From Deltaproteobacteria bacterium (GTDB taxonomy: Bacteria > Desulfobacterota > Desulfovibrionia > Desulfovibrionales > Desulfovibrionaceae), in the NCBI GenBank assembly GCA_020861205.1, contig JAJBSY010000149.1:1-8448 (forward strand): a stretch of 8,448 nucleotides of DNA, written 5' to 3'. Shown piece after piece: positions 1-5,253 of this stretch (its first letter is position 1; every line of letters begins with the position of its first letter). The position numbers and the translations under genes were made by a program. The notes below the pieces were generated by a model. It was not told the origin of the DNA and did no database searches. It saw nothing but the letters and a program-made list of their open reading frames with translations.

Positions 1-4
1 CTAT

Positions 5-21
5 AGGATATACCATATCCT
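5..21. promoter_or_regulatory. palindrome upstream of the glutaredoxin gene, candidate operator
   Basis: The arms AGGATAT (5-11) and ATATCCT (15-21) are perfect inverted repeats around the 3-base centre ACC. The palindrome lies 55 bases before the glutaredoxin start, in an AT-rich patch containing -10-like TATAGG and TATACC strings, so it probably belongs to the promoter region of the glutaredoxin/FTR operon. The matching -35 would lie outside the window. No regulator family is assigned to it. Confidence 0.35.
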
Positions 22-75
22 TATCGCGCCTTGCTCGAAAAATTCATTGACGCGAACATTACCCGGAGGTTTTTT

Positions 76-336
76 ATGTCCCATCCATCCGTTATGCTGT
101 ATGCGCTTTCGACGTGCATTCATTGCCGTCACACAAAGGAATACCTTGAAAAAAACAACATTGACTTTGAGTGCACGTATGTGGATAAATTGTCCGGTCA
201 GGAACGTGAGACGGTTTTGGAAAAGGTGCGCGAGGTGAATCCTCGCCTGTCTTTCCCGACCATGATAATCGGGCCGTCCCATACCGTGGTCGTGGGCTTC
301 AACCCAGAGGCCATCCAGGAGGCGTTGGCTCAATGA
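76..336 (+). CDS. glutaredoxin-like thiol-disulfide protein
   Basis: This is an 86-residue protein with the thioredoxin fold of small glutaredoxins/NrdH-type redoxins. The redox motif TCIHC gives Cys14 and Cys17 after a first beta strand (VMLYALS). The cis-proline signature FPT is at 60-62, and the late VVVGFNPEAI segment matches the conserved C-terminal Gly-Phe and helix of the family. It is cytoplasmic, with no signal peptide. ATG at 76 is chosen because GGAGG (65-69) sits six bases upstream; an in-frame TTG at 31 would add 15 residues ahead of the first strand with no ribosome site. Its stop overlaps the next start (ATGA at 333-336), so it is translationally coupled to the FTR catalytic subunit. 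It is therefore the probable physiological electron acceptor of that enzyme (inference). The protein it reduces in turn is unknown; ribonucleotide reductase or general disulfides are possible. Confidence 0.92.
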   Translation: MSHPSVMLYALSTCIHCRHTKEYLEKNNIDFECTYVDKLSGQERETVLEKVREVNPRLSFPTMIIGPSHTVVVGFNPEAIQEALAQ

Positions 337-680
337 GCGAATTACCGGCGAACGCGCAGGAACTGCACGATATTCTCGGTCCATTGCAGGAAAAAAAAGG
401 CTACTTCTTCAACCATGACCGGACCATGAGTTTCCCCCTCCTGGAGCAGTTGCTCGTGACCAGGGGAATGTACGGATACATGGCCTGCCCCTGCCGCCTC
501 GCCAACGGCGAATATGCCAAGGACAAGGATATCGTCTGCCCGTGCGTTTACCGGGAAGCCGACGTCGCCGAATTCGGCACCTGTTATTGCGGCCTGTATG
601 TGTCCCGGGAATGGAACGAGAAAAAAACCGTTTTCAGGGCGATTCCCGACCGGCGTCCTCCTGGAAACATCGTTTTGTGA
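333..680 (+). CDS. ferredoxin-thioredoxin reductase catalytic (beta) subunit family protein
   Basis: This 115-residue protein belongs to the FTR catalytic-chain family, which uses a [4Fe-4S] cluster next to a redox disulfide to pass single electrons from ferredoxin to a protein disulfide. Six cysteines form three CxC motifs: CPC at 52-54, CPC at 69-71 and CYC at 84-86. By family analogy four ligate the cluster, and the second Cys of the first and third motifs form the active disulfide. The C-terminal IPDRRP segment (104-109) also fits the family. The spacing is CPC-X14-CPC-X12-CYC, whereas plant and cyanobacterial enzymes have CPC-X16-CPC-X8-CHC, and Tyr85 replaces the usual His. No variable (alpha) chain gene is visible. 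The start overlaps the glutaredoxin stop by four bases, so the two form one operon ended by the terminator at 695-737. The family call is firm; the partner protein is inferred. Confidence 0.92.
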   Translation: MSELPANAQELHDILGPLQEKKGYFFNHDRTMSFPLLEQLLVTRGMYGYMACPCRLANGEYAKDKDIVCPCVYREADVAEFGTCYCGLYVSREWNEKKTVFRAIPDRRPPGNIVL

Positions 681-694
681 TTCCCGTCCCGATA

Positions 695-737
695 TTCTCT
701 GAAAAAAGCCCGCTTGCAGCGGGCTTTTTTCAGAGAA
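695..737. terminator. intrinsic terminator, 20-bp perfect hairpin
   Basis: Arms 695-714 and 718-737 are perfectly complementary over 20 bp with a 3-base loop (TGC). The GC core AGCCCGC/GCGGGCT is followed by six T on the + strand and preceded by six A, so it would also terminate transcription arriving from the right. It lies 14 bases after the FTR stop codon and closes the glutaredoxin/FTR operon. Confidence 0.9.
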
Positions 738-847
738 GGGGAAGCGGATCCGGTTCGGCCACGCAAAGGGCAGCCGCCAAGACATGGCAAGCCCAGGCGG
801 GGAGAAGGGGAACCGGCCGGACCGGATCGGGCGTGGCCGGACCCGCC
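738..847. other. non-coding GC-rich stretch with competing inverted repeats
   Basis: No credible gene is seen between the terminator and repeat copy A. The stretch has two sizeable inverted repeats that share a left arm. Bases 747-760 pair with 815-828 over 14 positions with one G-T wobble. Bases 757-764 (GGCCACGC) pair perfectly with 831-838 (GCGTGGCC). They cannot form together because they share 757-760. A small hairpin, GCCA 776-779 with TGGC 785-788, lies between them. Whether this is a functional switch or simply GC-rich spacer cannot be told from one sequence. Confidence 0.4.
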
Positions 848-972
848 GGGAGTGCCTCGATTTGACTTCGGACGAAGAAAGCAAGTTCCGCGTTGGGCGA
901 AGTGTATCAAGACATACATGCGCTTCGCCCGGGGAGAGCCTGACGCAGTATTGAGCAAAGTGAGGCACTTCC
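848..972 (+). repeat. dispersed structured repeat, copy A
   Basis: This is one of three related elements in the window. The outer arms 848-859 and 961-972 pair over 12 positions with two G-T wobbles; their core is GTGCCTC/GAGGCAC. The central hairpin has GGGCGAAG (895-902) with CTTCGCCC (923-930), and inside it TGTAT (903-907) with ATACA (914-918) around the loop CAAGAC. It shares GTATCAAGACATAC (904-917) and AGTTCCGCG (884-892) exactly with copy B, and the CCTGACG and TGAGGC strings near its end with copy C. The element ends 113 bases before the GntR-type gene and points the same way. A frame crosses it encoding IKTYMRFARGEPDAV, but the frame is not kept in copy C, so a structural role is favoured. 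Confidence 0.72.
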
Positions 973-985
973 CCCGGCTCCGGGG

Positions 986-1013
986 TTGACCCGGCCCCGC
1001 TTCATGGTACCAT
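986..1013 (+). promoter_or_regulatory. candidate sigma70 promoter for the GntR-type gene, with palindrome
   Basis: TTGACC (986-991) and TACCAT (1008-1013) are separated by 16 bases, a good vegetative-type promoter about 70 bases before the gene. The -10 overlaps the perfect palindrome ATGGTACCAT (1004-1013), a position where a repressor would block initiation. Autoregulation is common for GntR regulators, but the spacing does not match the usual FCD-type GT-N3-AC operator, so the operator idea is speculative. Confidence 0.45.
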
Positions 1014-1085
1014 TGCTGAATGCGCTCTGTTTCGCGCTTCGCCGGGTTGTTGCCGCCGAGGAACCAATAGCCGGAGGAATGTCCC

Positions 1086-1751
1086 ATGACTGGTCCGGAA
1101 CGGGAAAAGTCGAACAGGCTGAAAGTATACCGGTACGTCAAAGACGGTATTGTTTCCCAAGATCTCCGTCCCGGAACCATGATTCACGAGCGCGATCTCG
1201 CCCAAACGCTGGGCGTCAGCCGCACGCCCGTTCGCGAGGCGTTGCAGACGCTGCAGGACGACGGCTGGTTGACGGTCATCCCGCGCAAAGGAACCGTCGT
1301 CCGGCCTCTGGGCAGGGCGGAAATAGAGGAAGTTCTCCAACTGCGGGTCATTATCGGCGCCGCGGGCATCAAATTCTCTGTCGGCCGCATAGGCGCCAAC
1401 GCTTTCGCCCACCTGAAATCCCTCATCGCGGGCCAGGAGGCGGCCGCCGCCGGTCTGGATTATATGAAATTCATCGAAGCGGACATGCAACTGCACGTGG
1501 CCATGGTCCGCCTTGCCGGAAACCGGCGGCTTTCGCTCATCGCGGAGGAACTGCTGGACAATTTCAGGAGGGTCGGCCTTGAGGCCGTGCGGGGAAGGCA
1601 GGAATTATCCGGGCCGATCGCGCAGCACAAGGCGATTGTCGCGGCCCTTGAAGCCGGAGACGCGTGCGCGGCCGAGAATATCCTGATCGACCATATAGAG
1701 TGTGTACGGCGGGCCCTTCTGGGGCCGGGATTACGTTGTTCCGACCCTTGA
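1086..1751 (+). CDS. GntR-family transcriptional regulator, FCD (FadR C-terminal) type
   Basis: This is a 221-residue DNA-binding regulator. The N-terminal winged helix (about 13-72) contains the characteristic GntR stretch ERDLAQTLGVSRTPVREAL, followed by the wing VIPRKGTVV. The all-helical FCD effector domain (about 80-210) has the metal- or ligand-pocket residues Asp133, His137, His181 and His203 in the expected D-x3-H, QHKAIV and DHIE contexts. Effectors of this class are usually small carboxylic acids, often with bound metal; the ligand here is unknown. GGAGG (1073-1077) is eight bases before the ATG. The gene stands alone between a terminated operon and a convergent phosphatase gene, so it does not point to a target by adjacency. 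Its own promoter at 986-1013 carries a palindrome that might be an autoregulatory site. The final ten or so residues lie beyond the domain and are not conserved in type. Confidence 0.9.
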   Translation: MTGPEREKSNRLKVYRYVKDGIVSQDLRPGTMIHERDLAQTLGVSRTPVREALQTLQDDGWLTVIPRKGTVVRPLGRAEIEEVLQLRVIIGAAGIKFSVGRIGANAFAHLKSLIAGQEAAAAGLDYMKFIEADMQLHVAMVRLAGNRRLSLIAEELLDNFRRVGLEAVRGRQELSGPIAQHKAIVAALEAGDACAAENILIDHIECVRRALLGPGLRCSDP

Positions 1752-1806
1752 GGCCTCCGTCAACCCGTTGCGGCGCAAAGCCGGAGGAGTTGGCCCGGTC
1801 AGCTGG

Positions 1807-2460
1807 TCAGGCGAGCAGCCGGGTCTCGAGGTCGGCCACGGAAGGCGCGAGCGCGTCCGCCCCGGCTTCTTCCAGTTCCCGCCTGGTCCCGTAACCGTAC
1901 AGGACGCCGATGCAGGGCATTCCCACGTCGTGCGCGCCGTGAACGTCGTGTTCCCTGTCCCCGGCCATGACGCAGCCCGCGCCGGCATCCACGCCATACC
2001 GTTCGCAGGCGCAGCGCAGCACATCCGTCTTGGTGAGACGGTTCAGGGCTGTGCTCGCGCCCGTTATTCCCGCGAAACACGGGGCCAGGCCGAAGTGTTC
2101 CAGGATGCGGATGGCGGAGTCTTCCTGTTTGGACGTCGCCAGGAACAGACGTTTACCGGCCCCGCGAAGGGTTTGCAGCATTTCCGGCACGCCTTCGTAG
2201 ACGGAAAGGTCAAAAATGCCGTCGGCCTTGTAGTATCGTGTGAATTGCGCGACGGCATCGTTGACCGTGTCGTCTTGCAAGCCGAAAGACCGGAAAGAAT
2301 CCCCGAGGGGAGGGCCGATGACTTTTTGCAGGCTGTCCGGGGAGGCGTCTATCCCGAAATCCCGCAGGGCGCGGCTGAATGATTTGGTCACCCCGGGCTT
2401 GGAGTCGATGAGCGTCCCGTCCAGATCGAAGAAAATGGTGTGCTGTCCCATACTATCCAT
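1807..2460 (-). CDS. HAD-IA family phosphatase, phosphoglycolate phosphatase-like
   Basis: This 217-residue cytoplasmic Mg-dependent phosphatase has all four HAD motifs. Motif I is FFDLDGTL, with nucleophile Asp12 and Asp14. Motif II is LATSK, motif III the Lys in LTKTDVL, and motif IV GDREHDVHGA. The alpha-helical cap between motifs I and II places it in subfamily IA, near Gph/5'-nucleotidase-like phosphatases that end in a GVLYGYGTRRELEEAGAD-type stretch. Likely substrates are phosphoglycolate or nucleoside monophosphates; the sequence does not decide. The start is uncertain: ATG at 2460 (MDSMGQ) has no clear ribosome site, and ATG at 2451 has a weak GGAT ahead of it and would give 214 residues. 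The same frame stays open to about 2577, but that part is repeat copy C and is not read as protein. The gene converges with the GntR-type gene, leaving 55 bases and no convincing terminator. Confidence 0.88.
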   Translation of the reverse strand: MDSMGQHTIFFDLDGTLIDSKPGVTKSFSRALRDFGIDASPDSLQKVIGPPLGDSFRSFGLQDDTVNDAVAQFTRYYKADGIFDLSVYEGVPEMLQTLRGAGKRLFLATSKQEDSAIRILEHFGLAPCFAGITGASTALNRLTKTDVLRCACERYGVDAGAGCVMAGDREHDVHGAHDVGMPCIGVLYGYGTRRELEEAGADALAPSVADLETRLLA

Positions 2461-2484
2461 GAGTATTATCGGTTTTGGCGTAGA

Positions 2485-2589
2485 TAGCGCCTCATTCGCG
2501 TGACGCTTCGTCAGGCCCTTGCCGCGAGCGAAGCGAGTCTCGATACCTTTCGCAGCGCTTTCCCTGTCTGAAGACAAATTGAGGCGCTA
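2485..2589 (-). repeat. dispersed structured repeat, copy C
   Basis: This is the shortest and cleanest-ended copy. The termini TAGCGCCTCA (2485-2494) and TGAGGCGCTA (2580-2589) form a perfect 10-bp inverted repeat. The central hairpin is GCGAA (2528-2532) with TTCGC (2549-2553), plus CGA/TCG inside. Read on the - strand it shares with copy B a CAATTTG near its 5' end, a TCAGACA block and GACGAAG; with copy A it shares CCTGACG. It is four bases shorter than A and B across the hairpin region, which breaks any common reading frame. It lies 24 bases upstream of the HAD phosphatase start, in the same orientation. Confidence 0.72.
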
Positions 2590-2606
2590 GCCGTCCGCAA
2601 GGTCGC

Positions 2607-2636
2607 TTGTCCGCTTCCAGGTCCGGATGCTATGGT
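2607..2636 (+). promoter_or_regulatory. candidate promoter for the PLP enzyme gene
   Basis: TTGTCC (2607-2612) and TATGGT (2631-2636) are 18 bases apart. The -10 is preceded by TGC (2628-2630), giving an extended -10 form that tolerates a poor -35. It lies about 70 bases before the start of the PLP enzyme and just outside repeat copy C. This is a motif-based call only. Confidence 0.38.
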
Positions 2637-2706
2637 GCATTGAAGGAAATAGCAACGGCATTATGCGCCGGTTTTCGCCTGAACCCATAGACTGGAAGGA
2701 AGCGGT

Positions 2707-4176
2707 ATGCTGGATCTCTCGTGCGACGAATCGGGCCTTGCCAACGCCGTCCGGCGGGCCAGGGAAAAAAATATCATCATACCGACCTTCGCGCAGATGC
2801 GCGATCCGGATATCATCCCCGGCCCTGTCAAAAAGCGGCTGGCCGCGCTCGGCCTGTGGGACCTGGATCCGGCGAACCTTTTCCGCATTACCTGGAAAAA
2901 CGAGCCGAAAGCGTCCGGCGGCGGATTCGGGGCCGTGAACCGCCTGGAGTTGCCGCCGTCGCTCACGGGGGTGAAGGCCCGCATCGCGCTGCTGCTCGGC
3001 AAGTGGTTCCCGACCGGCGCGCATAAGGTCGGCGCGGCTTTCGGGTGCCTGGTTTCCCGCCTGGTCACCGGACGGTTCGATCCCACGGCGGAAAAGGCCG
3101 TCTGGCCGTCCACCGGCAACTATTGCCGGGGCGGAGCATACGACGCCACCCTTCTGGGATGCGATTCCATCGCCATCCTGCCCGAGGGGATGAGCAGGGA
3201 GCGGTTCGACTGGCTGGCGAACGTGGCCGGGGAGACCATCAAGACGCCGGGAACCGAGAGCAACGTCAAAGAAATTTTCGACAAATGCCGGGAACTGCGC
3301 GAATCCGGGGACAAGCTCCAGATTTTCAACCAGTTCGACGACATGGGAAACTACCTCTGGCACTATACGGTGACCGGCCCGGCCATGGCGGAGGCGGTCA
3401 GATCCCTGGTAGCCGGGGACGAGCGGTTCAAGGGGGTCGTGCTGGCAACCGGTTCCGGCGGCACCCTCGCCGGCGCGGATTACCTCAAAACGCTGTATCC
3501 CTTGTCCAAGATCGCGGCGTGCGAGGCGGTCCAGTGCCCGACGCTTCTCCGCAACGGGTTCGGCGAGCACCGTATCGAGGGCATAGGCGACAAGCACGTG
3601 CCCTGGGTGCATAACGTCAGGAATACGGACATGGTCATCGCGGTGGACGACGAGGTTCCCATGAAGCTTGTCCGCTTGTTCAACGAGCCGGCGGGCAAGG
3701 ATTTCCTCGTCTCGCGCGGGGTCGATCCCCGTCTCGTGGACAACCTCCCCCTCCTGGGCATCTCGGCCGTGGCCAACGTCGTCGCGGCCGTCAAGTTCGC
3801 CAAGTATTACGAACTGTCCGAGGAAGACGTGGTGCTCACCGTGGCCACCGATTCCATGGAGATGTACGGCAGCCGCCTGCGGGAGATGGAAGACGAGCGC
3901 GGCGCGATGGACGCCGTTTCTTCCGCCATCGCCTGGAGCGCCCTGCGGGAGACGGGAACGGACCAGATGGAGGAGCTTACCTATCTGGGCAAAAAACGGC
4001 TCCACAATCTCAAGTATTTCACCTGGGTGGAGCAGCAGGGGAAAACCGTCGAGGAACTGCGGGCACAGTGGTATGACCCGGATTACTGGTCCTCCGTCCC
4101 CGCTCTCGGCCCGCAACTGGATAAACTGATCGAAGCGTTCAACGAACGCGTGGGGCTTTTGGCGGGCACGGCGTAA
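2707..4176 (+). CDS. PLP-dependent fold-type II enzyme (cysteine synthase/TrpB-like), substrate unassigned
   Basis: This 489-residue cytoplasmic enzyme belongs to the tryptophan-synthase-beta/cysteine-synthase superfamily. PLP-binding features appear in order: the Schiff-base Lys107 in TGAHKVGAAFG, an Asn/Ser loop STGNYCRGGA (135-144) that grips the substrate carboxylate or PLP, and the glycine-rich phosphate loop ATGSGGTLAG (247-256). It is far longer than cysteine synthase (about 310 residues), with an N-terminal segment of about 90 and a C-terminal extension from about 385 that includes HNLKYFTWVEQQGKTVEEL and WYDPDYW. From memory, close relatives of this long type are widespread in anaerobes and annotated only as PLP-dependent enzyme or cysteine synthase. 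The role (lyase, thiolase, dehydratase or beta-replacement) is not decided by sequence. AAGGA (2696-2700) supports the ATG. It is transcribed alone and converges on galE with 24 bases between the stops and no visible terminator. Confidence 0.87.
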   Translation: MLDLSCDESGLANAVRRAREKNIIIPTFAQMRDPDIIPGPVKKRLAALGLWDLDPANLFRITWKNEPKASGGGFGAVNRLELPPSLTGVKARIALLLGKWFPTGAHKVGAAFGCLVSRLVTGRFDPTAEKAVWPSTGNYCRGGAYDATLLGCDSIAILPEGMSRERFDWLANVAGETIKTPGTESNVKEIFDKCRELRESGDKLQIFNQFDDMGNYLWHYTVTGPAMAEAVRSLVAGDERFKGVVLATGSGGTLAGADYLKTLYPLSKIAACEAVQCPTLLRNGFGEHRIEGIGDKHVPWVHNVRNTDMVIAVDDEVPMKLVRLFNEPAGKDFLVSRGVDPRLVDNLPLLGISAVANVVAAVKFAKYYELSEEDVVLTVATDSMEMYGSRLREMEDERGAMDAVSSAIAWSALRETGTDQMEELTYLGKKRLHNLKYFTWVEQQGKTVEELRAQWYDPDYWSSVPALGPQLDKLIEAFNERVGLLAGTA

Positions 4177-4200
4177 AATGATCGAAGCGTCCGGCGGCGT

Positions 4201-5187
4201 TTATCGCTCGTACCCGTCCGGGTGTTTCGCGTGCCAGTTCCAGGCGGTGGCCACAATATTTTCCAGATCGGACCGGGTGGGCTTCCAGCCGAGCACGGCC
4301 TCGGCCTTGGCGCTGGAGGCCACCAGCCGGGCCGGGTCGCCCGCGCGGCGTCCTTCGATGCGTGATGGGATGGATTTGCCCACGACCTTTTCGGCGGTGG
4401 CGATGACCTCTTTTACCGAGAAGCCGGCGCCGTTGCCCAGGTTGACCGCGTCGCTCCTTCCGCCGTTCCGCAGATAGGCGAGCGCCAGGATGTGGGCGTC
4501 CGCGAGATCCTCGACATGAATATAGTCGCGGATGCAGGTGCCGTCCGGCGTGTCGTAATCGTCGCCGAACACGGTGATCTGCTTGCGGCGCCCAAGGGGA
4601 ACCTGCAAAATCAGCGGGATGAGGTGGCTTTCCGGGAAATGCGCCTCGCCCAGCGACCCGTCGGCGATGGCCCCGGCCACGTTGAAGTACCGGAGGGAAA
4701 CGGACGCGATGCCGTGCGCGGGGCCGACCCAGCGCATCATCTCTTCCATTATCCGCTTGGTTTCGCCGTACGGGCTGGTGGGGCGGTGCGGCGCGTCCTC
4801 CGTGACCGGCACGGTGTCCGGGTCGCCGTAGACGGCGGCGCTGGAAGAAAAGACGAGGTTACGGACGGAATGCGCCACCATGGCTTCCAGGAGCGTCTGC
4901 ATCCCCAGGACGTTGTTGTTGAAATATTCGAGCGGTTTTTGCACGGATTCCCCGACCTGGGTGCTGGCCGCGAAATGGATGACCGCGTCGATGGGGTACC
5001 CGGCGAGGATGCCGTCAAGGGTCGCCCTGTCGCGAATATCGCCCTGGACGAAAACGGCATCCGGGTGGACGGCCGCCTTGTGACCAGTTCGCAAACTGTC
5101 GATAACGACGGGTTTTTCCCCTTGCGCGACAAGCGCCCGAACCATGTGCGAGCCGACATACCCGGCCCCGCCGCAGATAAGAATCAT
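4201..5187 (-). CDS. galE: UDP-glucose 4-epimerase
   Basis: This 328-residue enzyme of the extended short-chain dehydrogenase/reductase family interconverts UDP-glucose and UDP-galactose, supplying galactosyl units for lipopolysaccharide or other envelope glycans. The NAD-binding GGAGYVG is at 6-12. The catalytic triad is Ser116 (FSSSAAVYGD), Tyr140 and Lys144 (SPYGETK). The family segments YFNVAGA (168-174), TCIRDYIHVEDLADAH (217-232) and GRRAGDPARLVA (279-290) are all present, and the length is normal for GalE. The start has AAGGA seven bases upstream. It is the last gene of the - strand series lipoprotein, folC, galE, with 66 bases after folC. Other UDP-sugar epimerases share this fold, but the match to classical GalE landmarks is close throughout. 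Confidence 0.94.
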   Translation of the reverse strand: MILICGGAGYVGSHMVRALVAQGEKPVVIDSLRTGHKAAVHPDAVFVQGDIRDRATLDGILAGYPIDAVIHFAASTQVGESVQKPLEYFNNNVLGMQTLLEAMVAHSVRNLVFSSSAAVYGDPDTVPVTEDAPHRPTSPYGETKRIMEEMMRWVGPAHGIASVSLRYFNVAGAIADGSLGEAHFPESHLIPLILQVPLGRRKQITVFGDDYDTPDGTCIRDYIHVEDLADAHILALAYLRNGGRSDAVNLGNGAGFSVKEVIATAEKVVGKSIPSRIEGRRAGDPARLVASSAKAEAVLGWKPTRSDLENIVATAWNWHAKHPDGYER

Positions 5188-5253
5188 GGAAATATCCTTG
5201 CGTCTACACGTTGTCCTTCACACAGGCGAACCCTGACGGCGGATCCGGAAAAT

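Noticed and set aside
31..75. A TTG start that would lengthen the glutaredoxin by 15 residues
   Set aside because: ATG at 76 has GGAGG at ideal spacing and gives the usual family N-terminus.
1754..1787. A possible terminator between the convergent GntR and HAD genes (CCTCCG with CGGAGG)
   Set aside because: The stem is only 6 bp, the loop is 22 bases, and there is no T tract on either strand.
2461..2577. An N-terminal extension of the HAD phosphatase upstream of its ATG
   Set aside because: The extra 39 residues are translated from repeat copy C, precede a complete motif I that normally sits near the N-terminus, and have no ribosome site.
2587..4116. A 509-codon open frame on the - strand opposite the PLP enzyme gene
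   Set aside because: It is antisense to a gene with complete family motifs. The protein is low-complexity, rich in Gly, Arg and His, with no recognisable domain; such frames are expected on the strand opposite high-GC genes.
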